From: Amycolatopsis sp. NBC_01480
GTDB taxonomy: Bacteria; Actinomycetota; Actinomycetes; Mycobacteriales; Pseudonocardiaceae
NCBI RefSeq assembly: GCF_036227205.1
Contig: NZ_CP109442.1
Coordinates: 4,278,001-4,342,000 of the forward strand
Length of the DNA stretch: 64,000 nucleotides
Reading direction: 5' to 3'
Both the position numbers and the translations under genes were made by a program. The notes under the pieces are model-generated. The model searched no databases. It worked only from the letters and a program-made list of their open reading frames with translations, and was not told where the DNA came from. This document shows positions 42,527-53,151 of this stretch, one piece after another. Within the stretch, counting starts at the first letter, position 1. Every line of letters starts with the position of its first letter.

Positions 42527-42874
42527 ACCGCGTCGCTATTCCGCCCGCTGAACCGGGGTCGCCAAGGACAGCAGAGACCTTCGGTTCCGCGGCGTGAGCC
42601 GTTGGCGGGCGCGGCAAAATACGGTGGGGCAGGCGCGGCCGGGACGGTGTGTGGGCGGCGTGGTGAGTGTCCGGGTTTCCGAGGCCGCGCCGGTTGAGTC
42701 CGAAGCTCGTCTCTGGCTGAGCTGCTGCAGCGAGCCGCGACGGTCAGCGGCTACGGACGGGCCGTAGCCGCCGGATCAGGGTGTTCTCGGCGATCGGCCT
42801 CCCGGCAATGCCGGGCATCGCTTGATGACCGCAGCCGGTCTCGGGCGCAGCGTCGGTCTCCTGAACCGCGTCGC
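42527..42874. other. 348-bp gap with direct repeat and small hairpins, no gene
   Basis: I see no convincing gene between dapC and the TetR gene. A 17-base direct repeat, TCCTGAACCGCGTCGCT, occurs at the dapC end (42521-42537) and at the tetR end (42859-42875). Two hairpins lie inside: CGGCTACGG with its complement (42748-42770) and CCCGGC-AAT-GCCGGG (42801-42815), either of which could serve the convergent genes as a terminator. The segment may be an insertion or duplication remnant. Confidence 0.5.
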
Positions 42875-43495
42875 TCAGTAGTCGCGGCCGGTGAAGCCGC
42901 GGTAGACGAAGCGGGTGAGGGCTTCGATGGCCTCGTCGTCGGTGGGGGCGGTCCAGCCCTGGGGTTCTGGAGCGAGCAGCCACATCTGCGCGAAACCGTC
43001 GATCAGCTGGTACATCATCGCGACGCTGGTCTGGGTCGTCGCGGGCAGCCGGTGGCCGGCGGCGGTGACCTGGTCGAGGTGGTCCGTGATGTCGGCGGCC
43101 TGGGCGACGCCGAAGCTGGCGAACGTCCGCGCGAAACCCTCGTTGACCATCGACGCCTGGCGCAGGGCCTGCATGGTGACCGCGTTGGCGCGGTAGAAGT
43201 TCCAGTACTGGCGCACGTGCCAGCGGACGGCCGCCGGGTCGGTGAAGTCGGACAGGTGGCCCGTGTCGGCCGCCTGCTCGTCGCTCGACGCGGCCAGGTC
43301 GGCCAGCAGCGCTTCGAGTAGCTCTTCCTTGCCCGCGAAGTGGTTGTAGAACGAGCCCGCGGCGCGGCCGGCCTCGGTCGTGATGTCCGTGATCTTGGTG
43401 TTCAGGTAGCCCTTGCGCGCGAACACGCGCTTGGCCGCCTCCTTCAGCGCGGTCTCGGTCTCGGCGGCCTTTTCCTTGCGGCTCGTCGCCGTCAT
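42875..43495 (-). CDS. TetR family transcriptional regulator
   Basis: A 206-residue TetR-type repressor. The N-terminal helix-turn-helix reads ALKEAAKRVFARKGYLNTKITDITTEAGRAAGSFYNHFAGKEEL. The rest is the helical ligand-binding domain (AVRWHVRQYWNFYRANAVTMQAL, SVAMMYQLIDGFAQMWLLAPE). It is divergent from a flavin monooxygenase gene, and two palindromes TGAAT-N4-ATTCA lie between them, the expected arrangement for autoregulation and substrate-induced expression. The ATG start is normal; GGGAGGT lies upstream. Confidence 0.93.
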   Translation of the reverse strand: MTATSRKEKAAETETALKEAAKRVFARKGYLNTKITDITTEAGRAAGSFYNHFAGKEELLEALLADLAASSDEQAADTGHLSDFTDPAAVRWHVRQYWNFYRANAVTMQALRQASMVNEGFARTFASFGVAQAADITDHLDQVTAAGHRLPATTQTSVAMMYQLIDGFAQMWLLAPEPQGWTAPTDDEAIEALTRFVYRGFTGRDY

Positions 43496-43535
43496 GCGGC
43501 ACCTCCCTTGACAGGAACGCTAGCAGCGCGCATCC

Positions 43536-43564
43536 TGAATGCAGATTCACTGAATCATAATTCA
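43536..43564. promoter_or_regulatory. Two tandem TetR-type operators
   Basis: Two 14-base palindromes, TGAAT-GCAG-ATTCA (43536-43549) and TGAAT-CATA-ATTCA (43551-43564), lie 15 bases apart centre to centre in the gap between the TetR gene and the monooxygenase gene. The half-sites are identical in all four arms. A TTGACA hexamer at 43508 may belong to the monooxygenase promoter. Binding by the adjacent TetR protein is inferred. Confidence 0.8.
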
Positions 43565-43576
43565 CTGGAGGGGAAC

Positions 43577-45007
43577 ATGGACACCACGGTGCTGATCGCG
43601 GGGGCGGGCCCGACCGGGCTGACGCTGGCCATCGAGCTGGCGCGGCGCGACGTCGACGTCCGGCTGATCGACAAGGCCGACACCTACTTCGCCGGCTCGC
43701 GCGGGGACGGGCTGCAACCGCGCACGCTGGAGGTCTTCGAAGACCTCGGCGTGCTGGACGCGGTGCTCGCGGCCGGTTCACCGCAGTACCCGACGAAGGT
43801 CTACCTGGACGGCGAGTACGTCACCGAGCGGTGGATGAGCGAGCACGTCGAGCCGACGCCCGCCCTGCCGTACCCGAACATCTGGTTCCTGGGCCAGTCG
43901 CAGACCGAGGGCATCCTGCGGGCGCGGCTGGCGGAGCTCGGCGTGCGGGTCGAGCTGGGGACGGCGCTGACCGGCTTCACGCAGGACGAACTCGGCGTGA
44001 CGGCGGTGCTTTCGCGCGGCGGCGGCGTCGAGGAGACGGTGCGAGCGGCTTATCTGGTCGGGGCGGACGGTGGGAAGAGCGTCGTGCGCAAGACTTTGGG
44101 GATCGCGTTCGAGGGGACCACGGACGAGTCGATCCGGATGCTGCTCGGGGACGTGCAGGCCGAAGGTCTGGACCACACGGCGGCGTACTGGTTCGCGCCC
44201 GCGGCGAAGCTCATGGAAGGCGTCATGTTCACGCCGCTGGCCGGCACGCCGCACTTCCAGTTCGGCGCGCCGCTGGGCGACGGCGACCTGGCGGCCGAGA
44301 CGTCGCTGACCGCGTTGCAGGCCCGGCTCGACTCGGTTTCGGGCGGCGGGATCCGGCTGCACGACCTGGCCTGGTCCACGGTGTGGCGGCCGAACATCCG
44401 GCTGGCCGAGTCGTTCCGGCGCGGGCGCGTTTTCCTCGCGGGCGACGCCGCGCACGTCCACCCGCCGACCGGCGGCCAGGGGCTGAACACCGGCGTGCAG
44501 GACGCGTACAACCTGGGCTGGAAGCTCGCCGACGGCTCACCCGAGCTCCTGGACAGCTACGAGCCCGAGCGCCGGACGGTCGCCGCCCGCGTGCTCGGGG
44601 TGTCCACGGAGCTGATGGAAAAGTACGCCGACGGCGACGAGGAAGCCCACCGCCGCGGCCCCGAAACCCAGCAGCTGGACATCACCTACCGCGGCGGCCC
44701 GCTGGCCGAGCTCGCCACCGGCGAACTGCGCCCCGGCGACCGCGCCCCGGACGCCCCGCTCACCGACGCGAACGGCAAACAACTGCGGCTGTTCGAGCTG
44801 TTCCGCGGCCCGCACGCGACCGAACTGGTCTTCGGCGACGGCCCGGTGGACGCCGGTTTCCCGGGCTACCGCATCCTGCCCGCCGGCTCCACGGCAACGG
44901 GCACGGACCTCGTCGACGCGGGCGCGCACGCGTACGCCGCGTACGAAGCCACGCCTGGTCGTCGCGTGGTGGTGCGGCCGGACGGGTACGTCCGGTCGAT
45001 CGCCTGA
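43577..45007 (+). CDS. FAD-dependent aromatic monooxygenase
   Basis: A 476-residue group A flavoprotein hydroxylase of the PheA/TetX/PgaE-like class. The FAD Rossmann motif is VLIAGAGPTGLTLAIELARR, with RGDGLQPRTLEVFEDLG, the DG motif in YLVGADGGKSVVRKTLGI and the GD motif in VFLAGDAAHVHPPTGGQGLNTGVQDAYNLGWKLA. The C-terminal thioredoxin-like domain is present (PGDRAPDAPL to RRVVVRPDGYV). Members use NADPH and oxygen to hydroxylate phenols, polyketides or antibiotics. GGAGGGG precedes the ATG. Expression is likely repressed by the divergent TetR protein. The substrate is unknown. Confidence 0.93.
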   Translation: MDTTVLIAGAGPTGLTLAIELARRDVDVRLIDKADTYFAGSRGDGLQPRTLEVFEDLGVLDAVLAAGSPQYPTKVYLDGEYVTERWMSEHVEPTPALPYPNIWFLGQSQTEGILRARLAELGVRVELGTALTGFTQDELGVTAVLSRGGGVEETVRAAYLVGADGGKSVVRKTLGIAFEGTTDESIRMLLGDVQAEGLDHTAAYWFAPAAKLMEGVMFTPLAGTPHFQFGAPLGDGDLAAETSLTALQARLDSVSGGGIRLHDLAWSTVWRPNIRLAESFRRGRVFLAGDAAHVHPPTGGQGLNTGVQDAYNLGWKLADGSPELLDSYEPERRTVAARVLGVSTELMEKYADGDEEAHRRGPETQQLDITYRGGPLAELATGELRPGDRAPDAPLTDANGKQLRLFELFRGPHATELVFGDGPVDAGFPGYRILPAGSTATGTDLVDAGAHAYAAYEATPGRRVVVRPDGYVRSIA

Positions 45008-45031
45008 AATTCGCCGCCGTGCCCGCCGAAG

Positions 45032-45084
45032 CGCCCCAATGTGGCGTTGGTTGCGCTCAACGCACCGAACGCCACATTGGGGCG
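45032..45084. repeat. Long palindrome between convergent genes
   Basis: A 17-base perfect inverted repeat (CGCCCCAATGTGGCGTT and complement) flanks a further imperfect dyad, making a 53-base structure between the monooxygenase stop and the CHAD gene stop. It should act as a bidirectional terminator; the elaborate symmetry suggests a dispersed repeat, but only one copy is in this window. Confidence 0.75.
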
Positions 45085-45104
45085 GTCGAAGTGACCGCGC
45101 CGGG

Positions 45105-46085
45105 TCAGCCGGGGGTGTGCGTGGCGAGTGCGGTTTCCCGGATCCGCGCCCAGACGGCCGGCCAGGCGGCGCGGGCCTCGGTGCGCTTGCGGAGTTCGTG
45201 TTCGGCGATGCGGCCCGCGACGAAGCCGAGTTCGGCGTCCGCGGCGGGCAGGAGGGCGCGGACGCGGTCGGTGGCCACGACGGCGTCCTGGTGGTCACCG
45301 AGCACGGTCTGGAGTTTGCGGGTCGCCTTCACCAGCGCGGCGAGCTTCGCGGCCTGCTTCTTCTTCGCCGACGAGCGGGCCAGCTCGGCGTTGTAGCGGA
45401 GTTTCTTGCCGTGGATGCGCAGGGCGTGCAGGTCGTCGTCCGGCGGGTCGGCGGGGAGGGCGCGCACGGCTTTCGCCAGGCGGCGGTACGGCTTGCGGAC
45501 GTCGGCGATCAGGTCGCGATCGGCGGTCGGGGTCTCGTCGATCTCGTGGTCCGGGGCGCGGGTGAGCTGGGCGACGCTCTGCAGCAGGCTCGCGTAACGG
45601 GCGCTGGACAGGGCGCGCGTGAGCCGCTTGCGGGCGGCGGAGCGCTCAGTGACGAAGGCCGACACCAGACGGCGGCCGGCGGGCTGGTCGCGGACCTCGA
45701 ACGTCGCGATCACCTCGCGCAGGTGGCCGATCAGCACGTCGTAGTCCCGGACCTCGCCGAGCGACTGGCCCAGCCAGCCGAGTTCGGCGCGCGCCCGCTC
45801 GGCACCCGGGCCGACCAGCGCGCCGGACGTCTTCAGCACGCTTCGCATACGCCGCAACGCGACGCGCATCTGGTGCAGGTCTTCCGGGTCGGCGCCGGCG
45901 CGGGTGCCCGGCTCGCGGGCCAGCAGCTCGCGCAGCTCGTGGTCGAGCTTCGCGCGGATGTGCGTGGCCGCCGGGTCACGCGGCCCGGCCTTCGCGGGTT
46001 CGTCGGGCAGGCCCAGCTCGGCCGGGGTCGTCGGCTTCGGGGCACGGCGGCGGACGGACGTCGCGGGGGCTGCTTCGGCGGTCAT
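45105..46085 (-). CDS. CHAD domain protein (polyphosphate-binding type)
   Basis: A 326-residue helical protein with the CHAD signature: conserved His and basic residues in DLHQMRVALRRMRSVLKTSG, VRDYDVLIGHL, RDLIADVRKPYRRLAKAVRAL and DDLHALRIHGKKLRYNAELA, then LQTVLGDHQDAVVA. CHAD domains form two four-helix bundles with basic surfaces and bind inorganic polyphosphate. No attached CYTH phosphatase domain is present. Two direct-repeat pairs resembling PHO boxes lie upstream, fitting phosphate control. I use the ATG at 46085; a GTG directly before it is also possible. Confidence 0.92.
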   Translation of the reverse strand: MTAEAAPATSVRRRAPKPTTPAELGLPDEPAKAGPRDPAATHIRAKLDHELRELLAREPGTRAGADPEDLHQMRVALRRMRSVLKTSGALVGPGAERARAELGWLGQSLGEVRDYDVLIGHLREVIATFEVRDQPAGRRLVSAFVTERSAARKRLTRALSSARYASLLQSVAQLTRAPDHEIDETPTADRDLIADVRKPYRRLAKAVRALPADPPDDDLHALRIHGKKLRYNAELARSSAKKKQAAKLAALVKATRKLQTVLGDHQDAVVATDRVRALLPAADAELGFVAGRIAEHELRKRTEARAAWPAVWARIRETALATHTPG

Positions 46086-46087
46086 CA

Positions 46088-46105
46088 CCTGAATGGTAGG
46101 TGAAC
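46088..46105 (-). promoter_or_regulatory. PHO-box-like direct repeat at the CHAD gene start
   Basis: On the minus strand GTTCACC-TACC-ATTCAGG: one perfect PHO unit (GTTCACC) followed 11 bases later by a weaker unit (4 of 7). It touches the start codon region, so it could block transcription start or be fortuitous. See the better pair at 46175. Confidence 0.3.
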
Positions 46106-46174
46106 AAGCTGCTCGTCGGAACGGCGAAGGCCGTGCTCCCGTAAGCGAATGCGCTCCTCAGACGGGCTGGGGCA

Positions 46175-46192
46175 GGTGAATGACACGTGAAC
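46175..46192 (-). promoter_or_regulatory. PHO-box-like direct repeat upstream of the CHAD gene
   Basis: On the minus strand GTTCACG-TGTC-ATTCACC: two units with 11-base spacing, each matching the actinomycete PhoP unit GTTCACC at 6 of 7 positions. It lies about 90 bases upstream of the CHAD start, a reasonable activator position. PhoP binding is inferred from the motif and from CHAD's link to polyphosphate. Confidence 0.45.
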
Positions 46193-46200
46193 ATCAACGA

Positions 46201-46238
46201 CGAAGGGCGCGCTCCCCGCCGGGGGAGCGCGCCCTTCG
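46201..46238. terminator. Hairpin terminator of dapD
   Basis: A perfect 17-base stem (CGAAGGGCGCGCTCCCC and complement) with a 4-base loop, 13 bases past the dapD stop on the minus strand. It separates dapD from the CHAD promoter region. Confidence 0.9.
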
Positions 46239-46250
46239 AAGAGGCCGGGT

Positions 46251-47240
46251 TCAGTTCGCGTGCAGGGCCGCGTTCAGCTCGATGCCCACGCCGGTGCGGG
46301 CCACGACCTCGACGGCGCCGGTGGCCGAGTTGCGGCGGAACACCGCGCCCGAGATGCCGGAGATCTCCCGCGCCTTGACGGTCTTGCCCTCGACGACGAC
46401 CTTGGTGCCCGCCGTCACGTACAGGCCGGCCTCGACGACCGAGTCGTCGCCGAGCGAGATGCCGACGCCGCCGTTCGCGCCGATCAGGCAGCGCTCGCCG
46501 ATCGAGATCACCTCGGTGCCGCCGCCGGACAGCGTGCCCATGATGGACGCGCCGCCGCCGACGTCACTGCCGTCGCCCACGACCACACCGGCCGAGATGC
46601 GGCCCTCGACCATCGACGCGCCGAGCGTGCCGGCGTTGTAGTTGACGAAACCCTCGTGCATGACGGTGGTGCCGGACGCGAGGTGGGCGCCGAGGCGCGC
46701 GCGGTCCGCGTCGGCGATGCGCACGCCGGTGGGCAGCACGTAGTCGACCATCCGCGGGAACTTGTCCACGCCGTACACGGTCACGGCGCCGCGCGAGCGC
46801 AGCCGCAGCCGGGTCTGCTCGAAGGCCTCGACCGGGCAGGGGCCGTGGTTGGTCCACACGACGTTCGCCAGCAGGCCGAAGATGCCGTCGAGGCTCTGGC
46901 CGCGCGGCTGGACCAGCCGGTGCGACAGCAGGTGCAGCCGCAGGTAGACGTCGTGGGCGTCGGTGGGGGCGTCGGCCAGGCGGCCGACCGTCACGCGCAC
47001 CGCGACGACCTCGACACCGCGGTCGGTGTCCGGGCCCAGCAGCGTGGCGGCGGCGTCGCCGAGCAGCTCGGCGGTCTCGGCGGCGGAGAGCCGCTCGGTG
47101 CCGCTCGTGCCGGCGTCGGTCAGCTTCGGGTGCGGGTACCAGGTGTCCAGCACCGTCCCGTCGGCGGTGACGGTGGCCAGCCCGACGCCGACGGCGCCGG
47201 TCGTTTCGGGGTCAGGAGTCTGCTCGCTCACGCTGGTCAC
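46251..47240 (-). CDS. dapD: 2,3,4,5-tetrahydropyridine-2,6-dicarboxylate N-succinyltransferase
   Basis: A 329-residue trimeric left-handed beta-helix acyltransferase that transfers succinyl from succinyl-CoA to tetrahydrodipicolinate. The actinobacterial DapD pattern is visible: [68 protein letters not shown], then hexapeptide repeats ([21 protein letters not shown]) and [29 protein letters not shown] start at 47240 is used, with another in-frame GTG nine bases on. It is near but divergent from dapE, with a lipoprotein gene between. Confidence 0.95.
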   Translation of the reverse strand: MTSVSEQTPDPETTGAVGVGLATVTADGTVLDTWYPHPKLTDAGTSGTERLSAAETAELLGDAAATLLGPDTDRGVEVVAVRVTVGRLADAPTDAHDVYLRLHLLSHRLVQPRGQSLDGIFGLLANVVWTNHGPCPVEAFEQTRLRLRSRGAVTVYGVDKFPRMVDYVLPTGVRIADADRARLGAHLASGTTVMHEGFVNYNAGTLGASMVEGRISAGVVVGDGSDVGGGASIMGTLSGGGTEVISIGERCLIGANGGVGISLGDDSVVEAGLYVTAGTKVVVEGKTVKAREISGISGAVFRRNSATGAVEVVARTGVGIELNAALHAN

Positions 47241-47259
47241 GGTAGCCGAGCGACGCGCC

Positions 47260-47703
47260 TCAACCCGTGGTGGCCTGCTGGTTCACGAGTTTCTTGATCG
47301 AATCCAGGGCCGCGGCGATGTCCGTGAGCGCCTTCGTGCAGGTGCCGCCGGGGGTCGGCACGGTGGTGCAGCCCGCCGACCGGAACGAGTTGACCGCCTG
47401 GTCCAGGCCACTGGCCTCGCCGTCGAGCGGCCGGTCGACGGTTTTGCCCGCCTGCGCGCGCTGGTGCACGGCGCCGGCGGTGCCGCCGACCTCCGTGACG
47501 TATTTCTCGCAGCCCTTCGGCAGCTGGGTCTCCGGGCTGCCGTAGCAGGCGTCGGCGGACAGCGCGTCGAGCTTGATCGGCAGCGCGTCCGGGCCGACGG
47601 GGCCGGGGTTCGGGCCGGGGGTGGGGCCTGCCTCGTGACCGCAGCCGGCGAGAGCCAAGGCCAGGATGCCGCTCAGGGCGACCAGGGAGCTTCGCGTGCG
47701 CAC
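47260..47703 (-). CDS. Putative secreted lipoprotein
   Basis: A 147-residue protein with a lipoprotein signal peptide: basic VRTRSS, hydrophobic [15 protein letters not shown] (lipobox LALAGC), then a Gly/Pro linker. The mature part contains five further cysteines (ACYG, KGCEKY, AGCTT, GTCTK) and a helical C-terminus ([18 protein letters not shown]). It should be lipid-anchored on the outer face of the membrane. No known family was recognised. It lies upstream of dapD on the same strand, 19 bases away, so may share its transcript. An earlier in-frame GTG at 47712 is possible. Confidence 0.8.
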   Translation of the reverse strand: MRTRSSLVALSGILALALAGCGHEAGPTPGPNPGPVGPDALPIKLDALSADACYGSPETQLPKGCEKYVTEVGGTAGAVHQRAQAGKTVDRPLDGEASGLDQAVNSFRSAGCTTVPTPGGTCTKALTDIAAALDSIKKLVNQQATTG

Positions 47704-47746
47704 GTCCCTCACGGTAGCCCTCGCGCCCGCTCGGTACGGTGCCGGT

Positions 47747-48820
47747 ATGACCTCGCTCGAGCTGCGCGCCGATCCTGCCGACCTGACTGCCGCCCTCGTG
47801 GACGTGTTCAGCGTGTCCGGGCACGAGGCCGAGCTGGCGGACTCGGTGGAGGCCGCGTTGCGGGAGCAGGCGCCGCACCTGGAAGTGGTTCGCAACGGCG
47901 ACGCCGTGCTCGCGCGTACGAACCTCGGCCGCCCGTCGCGGATCGTGCTCGCCGGGCACCTGGACACGGTGCCGCTGAACGACAATCTGCCGTCCCGCCG
48001 CTCGGGCGCTGGCGACGAGGAGACGGTGCACGGCCTCGGCTCGGTCGACATGAAGGGCGGCGACGCCGTCTTCCTGCACCTCGCCGCGACGCTGGTCGAG
48101 CCGCGGCACGACGTCACGTTTGTCTTCTACGACAACGAGGAGGTCGAGGCCGTGAAGAACGGCCTCGGGCGCATCGAGCGCGAGCTGCCGGAGTGGCTGG
48201 CGGGCGACCTGGCGATCGTCGGGGAGCCGTCGAACGGCGTGATCGAGGCCGGCTGCCAGGGCACCCTGCGGGTCGAGGTCCGCAAGAGTGGCACACGGGC
48301 GCACACCGCGCGGGCGTGGATGGGGGAGAACGCGATCCACGCGCTTGCCGAGCCCCTGCGCCGGCTCGCGGAGTACAGCCCCCGCGTGGTCGACATCGAC
48401 GGCCTGACCTACCGCGAGGGCCTCCAGGCCACCGCCATCTCCGGCGGGGTGGCCGGCAACGTCGTCCCGGACGCCGCCGTGCTGACCGTCAACCACCGCT
48501 TCGCGCCCGACCGCAGCGCGGCACAGGCCGAGGCCCACGTGCGCGAGGTGTTCGACGGGCACGATGTGTCCCTTGTGGACATGTCGCAGGGCGCGCTGCC
48601 CGGCCTGTCCGCGCCCGCCGCCGCCGAGCTGGTGGCCGCCGCGGGCGGCCGCGCCGCCGCCAAACTGGGCTGGACGGACGTCGCGCGGTTCGCCGCCCGG
48701 GGCATGGCCGCGGTCAACTTCGGCCCCGGTAACCCGACTTTGGCGCACACCCAGCAGGAGAACGTCCGGCTCGCGGAGATCCGTCAGGTCACCGACGTGC
48801 TGCGCAAGTTCCTGGGCTAG
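47747..48820 (+). CDS. dapE: Succinyl-diaminopimelate desuccinylase
   Basis: A 357-residue M20-family metallohydrolase releasing succinate and LL-diaminopimelate. Metal and catalytic residues are seen: GHLDTVP (His71 and catalytic Asp73), [14 protein letters not shown] (Asp101), [10 protein letters not shown] (catalytic Glu pair), IVGEPSN and the C-terminal [16 protein letters not shown] (His). The ATG at 47747 gives a compact N-terminus; an upstream in-frame extension overlaps the divergent lipoprotein gene. It completes, with dapC and dapD, the succinylase branch. A family A palindrome lies just downstream. Confidence 0.94.
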   Translation: MTSLELRADPADLTAALVDVFSVSGHEAELADSVEAALREQAPHLEVVRNGDAVLARTNLGRPSRIVLAGHLDTVPLNDNLPSRRSGAGDEETVHGLGSVDMKGGDAVFLHLAATLVEPRHDVTFVFYDNEEVEAVKNGLGRIERELPEWLAGDLAIVGEPSNGVIEAGCQGTLRVEVRKSGTRAHTARAWMGENAIHALAEPLRRLAEYSPRVVDIDGLTYREGLQATAISGGVAGNVVPDAAVLTVNHRFAPDRSAAQAEAHVREVFDGHDVSLVDMSQGALPGLSAPAAAELVAAAGGRAAAKLGWTDVARFAARGMAAVNFGPGNPTLAHTQQENVRLAEIRQVTDVLRKFLG

Positions 48821-48829
48821 CACCAAGGG

Positions 48830-48875
48830 CTCGTGAGTGTTTATGACGGTTCTAACCGGCACAAACACTCACGAG
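48830..48875. repeat. 46-bp dispersed palindrome, family A copy 3
   Basis: The third copy, with arms CTCGTGAGTGTT and AACACTCACGAG and inner CGGTT and AACCG separated by CT. It lies between the stops of convergent dapE and chitinase genes, nine bases from each, a bidirectional terminator position. Confidence 0.9.
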
Positions 48876-48883
48876 TCCTGGGA

Positions 48884-49936
48884 TCAGCGGCCTTCGAGGG
48901 ACTTGACGTTGTTGCCGAAGGTCCAGCCCTTCGAACCGTCCCAGTTCAGCGACCAGGTCATCAGGCCCTTGATGCCGGAGACCGAGCCGTACGCCTGCGA
49001 GACGAGGTCCGGGGTCATGTAGCCGCCGCCGGCGCCGGACTGGGCGGGCAGGCCGGGGACCTGCTTGTCGTACGGGACCTTGACGGTGGTGCCCTGCACG
49101 GTGAGGCCGTTGTCGAGGCACTGGGTCTGCTTGGTGAAGCCGGTGACGGTGCCGGCCTCGTAGCTGTCGCCGGAGCAGCCGTACATGCTTCCGTTGTAGT
49201 ACTGCATGTTCAGCCACCACAGGCGGCCGTTGTCGGCGTACTTCTTGATGATCGGCAGGTAGGAGCCCCAGATCGAGCCGTAGGTGACGCTGCCGCCGGT
49301 GACGTACGCGGTTTCCGGCGCCATCGTGAGGCCGAAGTTCGACGGCATCTGCGCCAGCACGCCGTCGATGATCCGGATCAGGTTCGACTGCGACGCGGAC
49401 AGCGTGTTGATGTTGCCGCTGCCGGTGAGGCCGGTCTCGATGTCGATGTCGATCCCGTCGAAGTTGTACTGCTTGAGGATCGGCACGATGGTGCTGACGA
49501 ACTTGTCCGCCACCGTCGACGAGCTGAGGTCAATGCCGGCCGTCGCGCCGCCGATCGACATCAGGATCGTGGCGCCGGCCGCCTTCGCGGCGCACATCTC
49601 GGCCGGGGTCGCGACCTTCACGCCGGTGTCCATGCCGTCCTGCCACAGCACGGTGCCGTCGGACTGGATCACCGGGAACGCGGCGTTCAGCACGTTGTAG
49701 CCGTGGCCCGCGATGTCGGGGTTGGTGATCGGCGTCCAGCCGAGGCCGGGGTGGACGCCGTTCGCGGCACCGTCCCAGTTCTCCCAGTACCCCTGGAGAA
49801 CCTTGCCCGACGGCCGCGATTTCACCGCGCAGGTATCGGCTTGAGCGGACGCTCCGGCGGGCGCGGCCCACATCATCGGGACGGCGAGCAGCGCAGTTAG
49901 CGCGGCCCCGAACACACGTGACTTCCGAGTGAACAT
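48884..49936 (-). CDS. Secreted GH18 chitinase
   Basis: A 350-residue secreted glycosidase. Residues 1 to about 32 are a signal peptide (FTRKSRVFG, hydrophobic ALTALLAVPMMW, then AGASAQA). The GH18 catalytic motif DxxDxDxE is FDGIDIDIE, with E167 as the acid. VLQGYWENWDG and MTWSLNWDG mark the barrel's first and last strands. No chitin-binding module is attached, so it resembles small catalytic-only bacterial chitinases. GGGAG precedes the ATG by six bases. A DasR-like site about 85 bases upstream suggests N-acetylglucosamine control. Confidence 0.94.
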   Translation of the reverse strand: MFTRKSRVFGAALTALLAVPMMWAAPAGASAQADTCAVKSRPSGKVLQGYWENWDGAANGVHPGLGWTPITNPDIAGHGYNVLNAAFPVIQSDGTVLWQDGMDTGVKVATPAEMCAAKAAGATILMSIGGATAGIDLSSSTVADKFVSTIVPILKQYNFDGIDIDIETGLTGSGNINTLSASQSNLIRIIDGVLAQMPSNFGLTMAPETAYVTGGSVTYGSIWGSYLPIIKKYADNGRLWWLNMQYYNGSMYGCSGDSYEAGTVTGFTKQTQCLDNGLTVQGTTVKVPYDKQVPGLPAQSGAGGGYMTPDLVSQAYGSVSGIKGLMTWSLNWDGSKGWTFGNNVKSLEGR

Positions 49937-50019
49937 ACCGGCTCCCGTCTCGAGAACAGCCCGTCGGCGTTGTCGAAGAACGGTAGGCGCCCCACTCGGC
50001 GGTTGACTACCTACGAACG

Positions 50020-50035
50020 GGTGGTCTAGACAACT
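50020..50035. promoter_or_regulatory. DasR-responsive element (dre-like) upstream of chitinase
   Basis: GGTGGTCTAGACAACT matches the actinomycete dre consensus ACTGGTCTAGACCACT at 13 of 16 positions, including the full GGTCTAGAC core. It overlaps a possible -35 (TTGTCT on the minus strand), which is followed 18 bases later by TAGTCA. DasR represses chitinase genes in Streptomyces until GlcN-6-P accumulates; the same control is inferred here. Confidence 0.65.
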
Positions 50036-50164
50036 AAGGCGGGTCTGGCCGGGCGCAGGGGGCTGGGCCGGGCTGCCCGGATCCGCGGGCCGGGCGGGAG
50101 TGGCGAACGCCGCGCCGTCACCCCATCCGGCTGAGGGCCGGGCGAGGTGACGGCGGGCGCGCAC

Positions 50165-52728
<2,564 letters not shown>

Positions 52729-53151
52729 CGGGGTCCTCTCGGAATGCCTGACCGCAGCCCGAACACACCGGCGGTGGGGAGGGGGAGACGACTGCCGGGT
52801 CACGGGTTCACGGTGAGCGGGACGGGTGAAGTTGGCTTCGAGCTGGGAAGATGCTGATCGAATCCGCGGACACCGTGAGTAAACGAGCGGTCACCAGGAC
52901 GGTCAATGCGCCGAATGGCCCAGCGGTCCATTACCTGAGCCTGAACCAATCGGGAAAAACCCTTGAACATCAGGGCTTTCGCGCCGGGCGGCCGGGCGTC
53001 CCGACTTTCGTAGGGATTTGTCCGTTACACCCCGTTCGTAGGGGCGGGCCGGTGATCCGCGCCGGGGGTGTTAACGGGGGCGTCATCCGGGGGTCACCGC
53101 CGGGGCGACGCTGGGGTTCTCCCGGGTGGCGCTGGCCGTAGGCTCAGGGGG
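52729..53151. other. 423-bp divergent intergenic region
   Basis: This segment between the M4 protease and the LOG-family gene contains no convincing gene; short frames lack codon bias. It holds two copies of TTCGTAGGG 28 bases apart (53007 and 53035). The 12-mer CCCGTTCGTAGG (53031-53042) is also present, in reverse orientation, upstream of the chitinase gene at 50010. Promoters for both flanking genes should lie here. Confidence 0.55.

Noticed and set aside
52851..53141. Plus-strand 96-codon frame before the LOG gene
   Set aside because: It has no ribosome site, no codon bias and no recognisable domain; the region is better read as a divergent promoter area.
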